This document shows positions 1 through 7,596 of a stretch of DNA of 64,000 nucleotides, piece after piece; the first letter of the stretch is position 1; every line of letters starts with the position of its first letter. Source of the DNA: Bacillota bacterium. Lineage in GTDB: Bacteria; Bacillota; Clostridia; Peptostreptococcales; Anaerovoracaceae. A program made the translations under genes and the position numbers. The stretch spans positions 1-64,000 of the forward strand of contig JAFRZB010000015.1 of NCBI GenBank assembly GCA_017442785.1, read 5' to 3'. The notes under the pieces were generated by a model, which worked only from the letters and a program-made list of their open reading frames with translations, did not search any database and was not told where the DNA came from.

Positions 1-37
1 ATAGTCAAGTACGATTCGGCAAATCGTACTTGACTAT
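1..37. repeat. 16-bp perfect inverted repeat
   Basis: Positions 1-16 (ATAGTCAAGTACGATT) are the exact reverse complement of 22-37, separated by the 5-base loop CGGCA. No T-run follows on either strand, so it is not an obvious terminator. The end motif TTGACTATT occurs again at 94-102, just inside the 3' end of the neighbouring ribbon-helix-helix gene. It may be an operator or an element end; the window edge hides the left context. Confidence 0.6.
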
Positions 38-56
38 TATTTGCGTATAAATGAAT

Positions 57-82
57 GCGGACATCCATGCCAGGATGTCCGC
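57..82 (-). terminator. Hairpin downstream of RHH gene
   Basis: A 10-bp perfect stem (57-66 with 73-82, loop ATGCCA) lies five bases past the stop codon of the minus-strand gene at 87-302. The following minus-strand sequence is T-rich (ATTCATTTATA) but has no clean U-run, so termination is likely but not certain. Confidence 0.5.
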
Positions 83-86
83 TGAA

Positions 87-302
87 TTATTCTTGACTAT
101 TCGGTCCGAATAGACCAAGTTGTTGCTTCTCGATCTTCCCGTGTTCTTTTTCGAATTCCTCGATGGCCTTGCGGATCAGGTAGATCACTTCTCCGTTGGC
201 GGAGCGGCCCTCGTACTGTGAGATATAATGCAGTTCATAGTGTAGTTCGCTGTCAATGCGCAGCCCGATGTGCTTATCCTTTTCCTTCTTCAAAGCGTCC
301 AT
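87..302 (-). CDS. Ribbon-helix-helix (Arc-like) DNA-binding protein
   Basis: A 71-residue protein with the layout of an Arc/CopG-type repressor: a short basic N-terminus, a beta-strand segment (KHIGLRID, about residues 10-17), then two predicted helices (ELHYELHYISQYEG and SANGEVIYLIRKAIEEFEKEHG). RHH proteins act as dimers that bind short repeated or palindromic operators, often their own. The ATG start is supported by GGAGGG at 309-314. Several palindromes lie around the gene (1-37, 57-82, 97-113, 369-384) and fit autoregulation. It stands alone at the window edge, so a toxin partner or mobile-element link cannot be judged. Its base composition looks more AT-rich than the following genes. 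Confidence 0.75.
   Translation of the reverse strand: MDALKKEKDKHIGLRIDSELHYELHYISQYEGRSANGEVIYLIRKAIEEFEKEHGKIEKQQLGLFGPNSQE
97..113. repeat. 17-bp palindrome inside RHH 3' end
   Basis: CTATTCGG, a central T, then CCGAATAG form an 8-bp perfect inverted repeat within the last codons of the RHH gene. It directly overlaps a second copy of the TTGACTATT motif (94-102) found in the inverted repeat at 1-37. A DNA-binding role is inference. Confidence 0.4.
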
Positions 303-526
303 GCCATACCCTCCATATACTTGATAAAAGATAATTTGAGTTTATTTCAAGTACATGATAGAATGTGCAAAGTGTACTCACTTTAAGTATCCCAAAATAA
401 ACTGACTTAAGGATTTTTAATACCGTTTCGGCTGTTTGTCAATCGATACGCATTTGCGGAGGACCGGCCGTTATGTTATTCTTTTAAAGGAAAAACAGTC
501 AGTTCAAAGGCTCGGAGGATGAAGAA
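303..526. promoter_or_regulatory. AT-rich divergent intergenic region
   Basis: This 224-bp divergent spacer lies between the RHH gene (-) and the nitroreductase gene (+). It contains an inverted repeat AAAGTG/CACTTT (369-374 with 379-384) and other TACTTGA/CAAGTAC-like half sites (317-323, 347-353) resembling those at 1-37. They are plausible operators for the RHH protein. I could not place a convincing -35/-10 pair for either gene. Confidence 0.35.
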
Positions 527-1351
527 ATGAAGATACTGGACATAATGCGCCGCAGGCGCAGCGTGCGCACCTTTGACGGGGAAGCCCTCCGCCCGGAGGA
601 TGCAGAAAGGATCACGGAATATGCGGAAAATGCAGGAAACCCCTACGGCATCCGCATCACATGGAAGCTTCTCGACGCAAAGAAGGACGGCCTTTCCAGC
701 CCGGTGATCGTAGGCACGGACACCTACATAGCCGGAAAGACGGATAAAGTCCCCCATGCCGAGGAGGCCTTCGGATACTCGTTCGAAAAGATAATCCTGT
801 TTGCGGAGTCTCTGGGGATAGGTACTACCTGGATAGCCGGGACCATGGACAGATCCGCCTTTGAGAAGGCCGTGGAGCTTGCCCCCGGAGAGGTGATGCC
901 CTGCGTCAGCCCGCTCGGGTACCCCGCAAAAAAGATGTCCATCCGCGAATCCATGATGCGCAAAGGCATAAAGGCGGACACCCGAATGACTTTCGGGGAG
1001 CTGTTCTTCGACGGCAGCTTCGATAAGCCCCTTACTGCAGAAAGAGCAGGAAGGCTCGCTGATGCGCTTGAAGGCGTAAGGCTCGCCCCTTCCGCCGTCA
1101 ACAAGCAGCCCTGGCGCGCAGTGGTCTGCGGAGATAAGACGCACTTCTACGAAAAGCGCAGCAAGGGCTATGTATCTCCGGACGGCTGGGACATACAGAA
1201 GATAGACATGGGGATAGCGCTCTGCCACTTCGAGGCGGCCGCAAAGGAGAGCGGACTTGAGGTCTCCATGGAGATATGCGACCCCTCCCTTCCCGGGCAG
1301 GAGGACCTTGTCTACACAGCCACCTTTACCGTTCGGCAGAGCCCGGAATAA
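527..1351 (+). CDS. Nitroreductase-family FMN oxidoreductase
   Basis: A 274-residue protein of the nitroreductase fold. The N-terminus MRRRRSVRTFDGEAL carries the Arg/Ser motif that contacts FMN phosphate, and the second half contains APSAVNKQPWRAVV, the typical nitroreductase APSxxNxQPW segment, near residues 190-202. The length and two-lobed arrangement fit the TM1586-like putative nitroreductases, where two half-domains sit in one chain, rather than the shorter NfsB type. It is probably a soluble NAD(P)H-dependent flavoprotein of unknown substrate. The ATG start has GGAGGA at 514-519. It is co-oriented with the fumarase operon, but a separate promoter lies between them, so it is probably its own unit. 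Confidence 0.8.
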   Translation: MKILDIMRRRRSVRTFDGEALRPEDAERITEYAENAGNPYGIRITWKLLDAKKDGLSSPVIVGTDTYIAGKTDKVPHAEEAFGYSFEKIILFAESLGIGTTWIAGTMDRSAFEKAVELAPGEVMPCVSPLGYPAKKMSIRESMMRKGIKADTRMTFGELFFDGSFDKPLTAERAGRLADALEGVRLAPSAVNKQPWRAVVCGDKTHFYEKRSKGYVSPDGWDIQKIDMGIALCHFEAAAKESGLEVSMEICDPSLPGQEDLVYTATFTVRQSPE

Positions 1352-1363
1352 GCTCCGGCAATG

Positions 1364-1393
1364 TTGATTTGGACATGTTTTTTGAGGTATAAT
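1364..1393 (+). promoter_or_regulatory. Promoter of fumarase-malic enzyme operon
   Basis: TTGATT (1364-1369) and a perfect TATAAT (1388-1393) are separated by 18 bp, about 57 bp upstream of the fumarase start. This is a SigA-type promoter by consensus match. Confidence 0.65.
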
Positions 1394-1449
1394 AAAAGAT
1401 AATAAATTTCAGCTTGCGGACGACGCGTAAGGCGGCGTCGGAGGAAGAT

Positions 1450-2289
1450 ATGAGAGAGATAGACAGCAGCGTCATAGAAAGGACCGTGGAGCGCCTGTGC
1501 ATAAAGGCGAACTGCGTGCTCCCGGATGACGTAAGGACCTGCATAGAGCGGGCGGCGAAGGCTGAGCCCTACGAGCCGGCGCGCGTTATACTAAGGCAGA
1601 TCATAGAGAACTACAAGATCGCCGAGGAGGAGTCGGTACCTATATGCCAGGACACCGGCGCAGCCTGCGTCTTCCTTGAGATAGGCCAGGACGTGCACGT
1701 AAACGGAAGCATAGAGGAGGCCGTAAACAGAGGCGTGGCCGCAGGATATACCAAAGGATACCTGAGGGCAAGCATGGTCGCGGACCCCCTAACAAGAGTC
1801 AACACCGGGGACGACACCCCTGCCTTCATCTACTACGACCTGGTGCCGGGAGACAGGATAAAGATAACCGTTGCGCCAAAGGGCTACGGATCGGAGAACA
1901 TGAGCCGGATAAAGATGCTCAAGCCCTCGGACGGCGTCGAGGGGATCATAGACTTCGTAATGGAGACCGTTCTGAAAGCAGGTCCAAACCCCTGCCCTCC
2001 CATAGTGGTAGGCGTTGGGATAGGCGGAAACTTCGACAAGGCCGCTCTAATGGCAAAGAAGGCGCTCCTAAGGCCCCTTGACCAACCCCCTGCCGATGAC
2101 ATATACGGGGAGCTGGAGCAGAAGCTCCTGGAGATGATCAACTCCACGGGCATGGGACCGCAGGGCTTCGGCGGCAGGACCTACGCGCTCGCCGTAAACA
2201 TAGAGCACTGCGCCACCCACATAGCAGGGCTTCCCGCGGCGGTAAACATCAACTGCCACGTAACAAGGCACTGCAGCGAGGTACTGTGA
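1450..2289 (+). CDS. Fumarate hydratase, alpha subunit (class I)
   Basis: N-terminal subunit (279 residues) of the oxygen-sensitive [4Fe-4S] class I fumarase, which interconverts fumarate and L-malate in the cytosol. Visible motifs are PICQDTG (Cys66), NPCPPIVVGVGIGG and NIEHCATHIAGLPAAVNINCH, which supply the cluster cysteines typical of the family. I start at the ATG at 1450, not the TTG at 1414, because GGAGGA sits at 1440-1445. The stop TGA overlaps the ATG of the beta subunit by one base, so the two are translationally coupled. A tartrate dehydratase alpha subunit (TtdA) would look similar; the malic enzyme neighbour favours fumarase. Confidence 0.88.
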   Translation: MREIDSSVIERTVERLCIKANCVLPDDVRTCIERAAKAEPYEPARVILRQIIENYKIAEEESVPICQDTGAACVFLEIGQDVHVNGSIEEAVNRGVAAGYTKGYLRASMVADPLTRVNTGDDTPAFIYYDLVPGDRIKITVAPKGYGSENMSRIKMLKPSDGVEGIIDFVMETVLKAGPNPCPPIVVGVGIGGNFDKAALMAKKALLRPLDQPPADDIYGELEQKLLEMINSTGMGPQGFGGRTYALAVNIEHCATHIAGLPAAVNINCHVTRHCSEVL

Positions 2290-2867
2290 TGATAAAGCAT
2301 ATAGTGACACCGCTCTCTAAAGAAGTTGTAGAGAGCCTCAGCTGCGGTGACAGCGTCACCCTCACCGGATACATATATACCGCAAGAGACGCTGCTCACA
2401 AGCGCCTCTGCGGGCTCATAGAGGCAGGAAAGGAGCTTCCTTTCGACATCAAAGACCAGGTGATATTCTTCGCCGGCCCCGCGCCCGCAAAGCCCAGAAG
2501 GCCCATAGGCTCGGTAGGCCCTACGACATCCTACAGGATGGACGCCTACTCTCCCCTGCTGATAAGGAACGGACTTGCGGGGATGATAGGAAAAGGCTCC
2601 AGAGGGGCTGCCGTGGTAGATGCCATGAAAGACTGCGAAGCAGTATACTTCTGCGCCATAGGAGGCTGCGCCGCGCTGCTTGCAAAGTGCGTCAAGAGCT
2701 CCGAGACGGTCTGCTACGAGGACCTCGGAACTGAGGCCGTAAGAAAGCTCTACGTGGAGGACATGCCTCTTACAGTAGCGATAGACTGCCGCGGAGACGA
2801 TATATATCAAAAAGGAAAAAAGGATTATCTGGATACGATAAAGGAGAAACAAGATGGACTACGCTAA
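2289..2867 (+). CDS. Fumarate hydratase, beta subunit (class I)
   Basis: C-terminal subunit (192 residues) of the two-chain class I fumarase. It shows the swivelling beta-subunit signatures GDSVTLTGYIYTARDAAHKRL, IFFAGPAPAKPRRPIGSVGPTTSYRMD and GKGSRGAAV. It joins the alpha subunit to form the active hydratase. The ATG at 2289 overlaps the alpha stop codon; a GTG at 2286 is possible but less likely. Its 3' end overlaps the malic enzyme start by 14 bp, so alpha, beta and malic enzyme form a coupled series that converts fumarate to malate and then pyruvate. Confidence 0.88.
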   Translation: MIKHIVTPLSKEVVESLSCGDSVTLTGYIYTARDAAHKRLCGLIEAGKELPFDIKDQVIFFAGPAPAKPRRPIGSVGPTTSYRMDAYSPLLIRNGLAGMIGKGSRGAAVVDAMKDCEAVYFCAIGGCAALLAKCVKSSETVCYEDLGTEAVRKLYVEDMPLTVAIDCRGDDIYQKGKKDYLDTIKEKQDGLR

Positions 2868-4026
2868 GGAATCACTGAAAAAGCATTACGAATGGAAGGG
2901 AAAGCTGAGGGTGGAGCCCATAGTTCCGCTGAAGACCAAGGACGACCTCTCCATAGCCTATACGCCCGGAGTAGCGCAGCCCTGCCTTGAGATACAAAAA
3001 GACATAGACAAAAGCTACGACCTTACCCTGAGGAACAACCTCTGCGCCGTGATAACCGACGGTACCGCGGTGCTCGGTCTCGGAGACATAGGTCCCGAGG
3101 CCGGAATGCCCGTAATGGAGGGCAAGTGCGTTCTCTTCAAGGCCTTCGGAGGCGTTGACGCCGTGCCTCTCTGCGTAAAGACCAAGGACGTGGACGAGTT
3201 CGTAAACGCGGTCTACCTCATCTCCGGATCCTTCGGCGGGATAAACCTTGAGGATATCTCAGCGCCCAGGTGCTTTGAGATAGAAAGAAAGCTCAAGGAA
3301 AAGTGCGACATCCCCATCTTCCACGACGACCAGCACGGAACTGCTGTAATAACCCTCGCGGGGATCACCAACGCACTTAAGATAGTCGGCAAAAAGCTCG
3401 GAGACGTTAAGATAGTCACCAGCGGAGCGGGCGCTGCGGCGACCGCCATAGTAAAGCTTCTGCTCTCCGCGGGAGCCAGAAACGTCGTGATGTGCGACCG
3501 CAAAGGCGCAATATACAAAGGCAGAGAAGGCCTCAACTGGATAAAGGAGGAGCTGGCTGAGACCACCAACCCGAACGGAGAGAAAGGAAGCCTTAAGGAC
3601 GTGATAGCCGGAGCTGACGTGTTCATAGGTGTATCCGCCCCCGGCACCGTAACACGCGAGATGGTGAGCACCATGAACAAGGACGCCATAATCTTCGCCT
3701 GCGCCAACCCCACCCCGGAGATATTCCCCGACGAGGCCAAGGCAGGCGGAGCGCGCATAGTATCCACCGGACGCAGCGACTACCCCAACCAGATAAACAA
3801 CGTCCTCGCCTTCCCCGGCATATTCCGCGGGGCCTTTGACGTAAGGGCAAAGGACATCAACGAGGAGATGAAGATGGCTGCGGCAAAGGCTCTGGCGGAT
3901 CTGATCCCTGACGAAGAGCTCAATGAGGAGCGCATAATCCCGAGTCCCTTCGACCCCAGAGTAGCGGCTGCCATAGCGGCGGCTGTTGCAAAGGCCGCAA
4001 GAGAAAGCGGCGTGGCGAGGCTGTGA
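2854..4026 (+). CDS. NAD(P)-dependent malic enzyme
   Basis: A 390-residue short bacterial malic enzyme that decarboxylates L-malate oxidatively to pyruvate and CO2. Seen: SIAYTPGVAQPCLEI near the N-terminus, the malate/metal-site segment VITDGTAVLGLGDIGPEAGMPVMEGK, FHDDQHGTAV, and a Rossmann motif TSGAGAAATAIVKLL. It lacks the PTA-like C-terminal domain of long MaeB proteins. The start is supported by AAGGAG at 2840-2845 within the fumB tail. It sits third in the fumarase operon and is followed one base after its stop by a LarA-family gene, which suggests that malate of either configuration is handled here. Confidence 0.9.
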   Translation: MDYAKESLKKHYEWKGKLRVEPIVPLKTKDDLSIAYTPGVAQPCLEIQKDIDKSYDLTLRNNLCAVITDGTAVLGLGDIGPEAGMPVMEGKCVLFKAFGGVDAVPLCVKTKDVDEFVNAVYLISGSFGGINLEDISAPRCFEIERKLKEKCDIPIFHDDQHGTAVITLAGITNALKIVGKKLGDVKIVTSGAGAAATAIVKLLLSAGARNVVMCDRKGAIYKGREGLNWIKEELAETTNPNGEKGSLKDVIAGADVFIGVSAPGTVTREMVSTMNKDAIIFACANPTPEIFPDEAKAGGARIVSTGRSDYPNQINNVLAFPGIFRGAFDVRAKDINEEMKMAAAKALADLIPDEELNEERIIPSPFDPRVAAAIAAAVAKAARESGVARL

Positions 4027-4027
4027 C

Positions 4028-5293
4028 ATGATACTTGAATTCGGCTACGGAAACGGTATACAGACTGCAGAGGTCCCTGACAGCTGTGTTCAGGCTATCC
4101 TGCTCTCCAACGAGATGGAGCACGAAAGGCGCGGCGCGGACGCGGTCAGGTATTCGCTTGAGCACCCCATAGACAGCCCCAGGCTCAGGGACATCGCAAA
4201 GCCCGGAGAAAAGATCGTCATCGTAACAAGTGACATTTCCAGGCCGCTTCCCAGCTTCGACGTGCTTCCCTCCGTCCTGGACGAGCTTGCACTTGCGGGA
4301 GTAAAGAACGAAGACATTACAGTAGTATTCGGCCTCGGATCTCACAGAGGACATACCAGGGAAGAGATGATAAAGCTCGTCGGAAGCGAGGTCTTCTCCC
4401 GCGTAAGATGCGTGGACAGCGATCCTTCGGACTGCGTGCGCTACGGCATTACGAGCCGCGGGACTCCGGTGGACATCACAAGGACAGTGGCGGAGGCGGA
4501 CAGGCGCATATGCCTCGGAAACGTTGAGTTCCACTACTTCGCGGGCTATTCGGGAGGCTACAAGGCCATAATGCCCGGAGCCTCCACACCGGCCGCCATA
4601 CAGGCCAACCACAGCATGATGGTGCGCGAGGAGGCGAAGGCAGCTTCCATAGACGGAAACCCCATAAGGGAAGACATAGAGGAAGCCGGCGCCATGGTCG
4701 GCGTGGACTTCATAGTCAACGTGGTCCTTGATGAGCACAAAAAAATAGTATACTCCGCCGCAGGAGACGTAGTTGCCGCCCACAGGGACGCCTGCCGCTA
4801 CCTGGACAGGATGTACCTTAAGCCTATAGAAAAACGCGCTGATATAGTGATTGTAAGCCAGGGAGGAGCACCTAAGGACGCAAACCTCTATCAGACTCAG
4901 AAAGCCCTGGACAACGCAAAGCACGCGGTAAGAGACGGCGGAACGATAATACTGGTGGGAGCCTGCCCGGAAGGTCTCGGGAGCAAGGTGTTCCAGGAAT
5001 GGCTGACGGAGGCCGAAAAGCCTTCGGATCTTACAGAGCGCGTAAACAGGAACTTTAAGCTCGGGGGCCACAAGGCCGCGGCGATAGCCATGGTCCTTGA
5101 AAAGGCAGAGATAATGCTGGTGTCCGAGATGGACGACGACTTCGTCCGCAGCATCTTCCTTACGCCCATGCACAGCGTTCAGGAGGCTTTTGATGCAGCA
5201 ATAAAAAAGCATGGCCAAAACGCGAGCGTGATAGCCATGCCTTTCGGTGGTGCTACTCTGCCAGTTTGTTCCCCAGAACGTAGGCAAGCGTAA
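4028..5293 (+). CDS. LarA-family nickel-dependent 2-hydroxyacid racemase
   Basis: A 421-residue member of the LarA superfamily, which uses the nickel-pincer nucleotide cofactor (NPN) to racemise or epimerise 2-hydroxyacids. The key residues are all present: GSHRGHT (His106), EFHYFAGYSGGYK (His169 and Lys179) and QANHSMM (His195). These match L. plantarum LarA His108, His174, Lys184 and His200, the last three at a constant offset of five. Lys179 would carry the NPN. The ATG at 4028 follows the malic enzyme stop by one base. Position at the end of a fumarase-malic enzyme operon points to malate as substrate rather than lactate; this is inference. The NPN-synthesis genes larB, larC and larE are not in the window. 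The 3' end overlaps the convergent flavoprotein gene by 41 bp. Confidence 0.8.
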   Translation: MILEFGYGNGIQTAEVPDSCVQAILLSNEMEHERRGADAVRYSLEHPIDSPRLRDIAKPGEKIVIVTSDISRPLPSFDVLPSVLDELALAGVKNEDITVVFGLGSHRGHTREEMIKLVGSEVFSRVRCVDSDPSDCVRYGITSRGTPVDITRTVAEADRRICLGNVEFHYFAGYSGGYKAIMPGASTPAAIQANHSMMVREEAKAASIDGNPIREDIEEAGAMVGVDFIVNVVLDEHKKIVYSAAGDVVAAHRDACRYLDRMYLKPIEKRADIVIVSQGGAPKDANLYQTQKALDNAKHAVRDGGTIILVGACPEGLGSKVFQEWLTEAEKPSDLTERVNRNFKLGGHKAAAIAMVLEKAEIMLVSEMDDDFVRSIFLTPMHSVQEAFDAAIKKHGQNASVIAMPFGGATLPVCSPERRQA

Positions 5294-6776
5294 GAGCGGT
5301 CCCGTGGCTGGTCCCGGGGATCACCATCGGGTAATCAACGCCGTAACGCCCTCCTGCCGCATTTCCGACAGCATACAGGCCCTCCACGGGCCTGTTTTTT
5401 TCGTCCAGGACGCCCATGTCCTCACCCACTCTGAGTCCGCCTACAACGGCAAGCACAGCGGGTCCGAACCTTAAGGCTATAAAAGGAGGCTTATCAAGAG
5501 GCATAAGCAGTTCTTTGCGCTTTCCGAAACGGGTATCCTTTCCCTCGCGGCAAATGCGGTTGTACTCATCAAGGGTCTTTACGAACTGCTCCGCGGGGAC
5601 TCCCATCTTCTCCGCAAGCTCTTCGGGAGTATCCGCTTCTACCATGTTTCCGCTCTGAGCGCTTCTTTCAAAACGCTTTAAGGTCCCTTCGACAGTAAAC
5701 CAGGGCTCATCCGGACCGTGGTCAGTGCCCCAGAATATCCCTCCTCCGTACTTCAGGGACTCGGGGATCTTCTCAGCCCAGCCGCCGTCCAGTATGGACC
5801 AGGCATAGTCCATCCCGAGCCTTCTGAGCGTTACGCATTTGCCCTGGATGTTGTTGTCCTCGTTCATGAAGCGCCTGCCTTCCATGTCCACGAACAGGAA
5901 GCAGTAATTGGTGAACGCGTAGCCCTGAGGGTGCATCATCACCGGGAACGGGGCATCCTCAAAGGCGCCGCCGGCCCAAAGGCCCATCCTGTGGCCGTCT
6001 CCGGTGTTGGCGCCTTTAGGCGTGTACATCTGCTTGGCGCAGCCTGCCGCAAGAGGCGCCAGGTCCTCCAGCATTTCAGGATTTCCGCCTATGTCTCCCG
6101 TGGCAAGCACGATGCCCTTCCCTGCGCGCACGCGCATATAGCCTTCCTCAGTCTTTGCCAGGACGGCTGTCACCCTTCCGTCCTTCTTCTCGAGCTGCTC
6201 CGCCGGAGCGTTGAAGATATACCTGACGCCGAGCTTAAGGGATTCCGTATACATGGCGTATACCGCGTCCGAGGCTCCGGGCCTCATGCCCTTCTTGGCC
6301 ATGGGTCCGTCAAATATCCTGTGGGAGCCGAAGCGCTCAAGATAGGTCTCGCCCCTGTAAAGGCATGCCTGAAGCTCCGGCCTTGCCCCGTACTCCGGAG
6401 CGGTGACTATGTCCAGGAGCCAGTCCATGGCTTCCTCGCTGTTCTTAAGGTAGGTCCAGAGGACCGTCTCGTCGCAGCGGGATGCGCAGCGCTTTATCCA
6501 TTCCCTCGCAAGGACCTCAAGATCGTTCTCGTAGCCCCGGGAACGCATGTATTTGGAGTTCGCCACGCCTATGTTTCCTCCGCGCGCGTTCCAGCGGGCG
6601 GTCTTTTCAAGGACCACCACCTTAAGGCCGTTCTGGGCGGCCCTTAGCGCGCAGGTGACGCCGGCTATACCGGCGCCCGCCACCGCAACGTCGCAATCTA
6701 TCGTTTCTTTGATATCCTGCTCTGCTACAGCAGGCGGGGCGTCCTTCCAGACGCCCCACTTTGATGATATATTCAT
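5253..6776 (-). CDS. Fumarate reductase-like FAD-binding protein
   Basis: A 507-residue flavoprotein of the succinate dehydrogenase/fumarate reductase superfamily. It shows a dinucleotide motif (DCDVAVAGAGIAGVTCALRAA), VLEKTARWNARGGNIGVAN, GIVLATGDIGGNPEML, and the C-terminal FAD-closing block VGGLRVGEDMGVLDEKNRPVEGLYAVGNAAGG. There is no signal peptide, haem domain or FMN-binding domain, so it is probably a cytosolic flavin-dependent reductase or dehydrogenase of unknown substrate. I choose the ATG at 6776, with CGGAG five to nine bases upstream; the longer frame to 6839 would run into the cyclase gene. It starts two bases after the cyclase stop, so the two form an operon, and it converges on larA with a 41-bp overlap. 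Confidence 0.75.
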   Translation of the reverse strand: MNISSKWGVWKDAPPAVAEQDIKETIDCDVAVAGAGIAGVTCALRAAQNGLKVVVLEKTARWNARGGNIGVANSKYMRSRGYENDLEVLAREWIKRCASRCDETVLWTYLKNSEEAMDWLLDIVTAPEYGARPELQACLYRGETYLERFGSHRIFDGPMAKKGMRPGASDAVYAMYTESLKLGVRYIFNAPAEQLEKKDGRVTAVLAKTEEGYMRVRAGKGIVLATGDIGGNPEMLEDLAPLAAGCAKQMYTPKGANTGDGHRMGLWAGGAFEDAPFPVMMHPQGYAFTNYCFLFVDMEGRRFMNEDNNIQGKCVTLRRLGMDYAWSILDGGWAEKIPESLKYGGGIFWGTDHGPDEPWFTVEGTLKRFERSAQSGNMVEADTPEELAEKMGVPAEQFVKTLDEYNRICREGKDTRFGKRKELLMPLDKPPFIALRFGPAVLAVVGGLRVGEDMGVLDEKNRPVEGLYAVGNAAGGRYGVDYPMVIPGTSHGTALTLAYVLGNKLAE

Positions 6777-6778
6777 TT

Positions 6779-7531
6779 CTACTCCGTTATCGCCCATGCT
6801 CTTACCGGAAGACCGGTAGCACCTTCGAACCTCGGCCATGCCGCAAACAGCACGGCTCCTGCGGGAGCTACCTTATCCAGGTTGCACATTACCTCTATCT
6901 GGAGCTTGCCCTTCTCCAGCACGTAGCGCTCGCAGGCAAGGTCCTCCGCCTTGGCCGCCTCCTTGGAGGCGTCCGTGTCCAGAGCCTCGTGGCCGTTGGC
7001 CGCCGCGCTGCGGACCTCATAGATGTACTTAAGAGCGTCCAGAGACCAGCCCGGGAAGTTCTCGCTGCCGTCCTCGGCTATGCCGGAGAGCGCATTCATG
7101 TCCGGCCAGTTCTTGTACCAGTCCGTGCGCAGCGCAACGAAGGCTCCGTCGGGAATCGGTCCGTACTTGGCCTCGTATTCCTTTATGTCTTCAACTGTTA
7201 CGGCATAGGTGGGATCCTCTGCCACCTTGGGTGTGATATCCACGACGCAGAGCGGCCACACGCCGTTCTCGACGCCGAAAGACTCCGAGAGCTGAGCTCC
7301 CCTGATGAAATGTCCCGGGAAATCTATGTGAGTCCCGAACTGCCCGGGGAACTTGAAAGTCTGAATGAGGCACTCCAGCATGGGGTTGCCCCAGTCGAAC
7401 ACCGTCTTGGACAGCTCGACACTGCCCTCGGGTATGCCTGCCCAGTACGGGCTGCTGTTGTTCATTGAGTGGGAAAGCTCCACCCACTTAAGTTTCTTGG
7501 CGCCTTCGAGCGCTTCCCAAAGCTTGTACAT
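6779..7531 (-). CDS. Cyclase-family metal-dependent hydrolase
   Basis: A 250-residue member of the cyclase family that includes KynB-type arylformamidases. The metal-binding signature HxGTHxDxPxH-like segment appears as QFGTHIDFPGHF. These are small soluble Zn or Mn enzymes acting on amide or ester bonds; some have no known substrate. The ATG at 7531 is preferred over the TTG at 7537 because AAGGAGG (7541-7547) is nine bases away from the ATG but too close to the TTG. The adjoining flavoprotein gene suggests a two-step conversion of one compound, but I cannot name it. Kynurenine formamidase is not supported by the neighbours. Confidence 0.75.
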   Translation of the reverse strand: MYKLWEALEGAKKLKWVELSHSMNNSSPYWAGIPEGSVELSKTVFDWGNPMLECLIQTFKFPGQFGTHIDFPGHFIRGAQLSESFGVENGVWPLCVVDITPKVAEDPTYAVTVEDIKEYEAKYGPIPDGAFVALRTDWYKNWPDMNALSGIAEDGSENFPGWSLDALKYIYEVRSAAANGHEALDTDASKEAAKAEDLACERYVLEKGKLQIEVMCNLDKVAPAGAVLFAAWPRFEGATGLPVRAWAITE

Positions 7532-7567
7532 CGGCAAAGACCTCCTTGTCTTATCATTAACGAAGTT

Positions 7568-7596
7568 ATTATACCACTAAAGGTCGGACACGTCCA
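7568..7596 (-). promoter_or_regulatory. Candidate promoter of cyclase-flavoprotein pair
   Basis: On the minus strand TGGACG (7591-7596) and a perfect TATAAT (7568-7573) are 17 bp apart, about 37 bp upstream of the cyclase start and overlapping the 3' end of the transporter gene. Confidence 0.45.

Noticed and set aside
1..420. Left end as part of a prophage or integrative element
   Set aside because: Only a small RHH gene and palindromes are visible, with no integrase, att site or phage gene; the evidence is insufficient.
5253..5293. A frameshift in larA or in the flavoprotein producing the overlap
   Set aside because: Both proteins reach their usual length and end in typical C-terminal sequence, so an ordinary convergent overlap is simpler.
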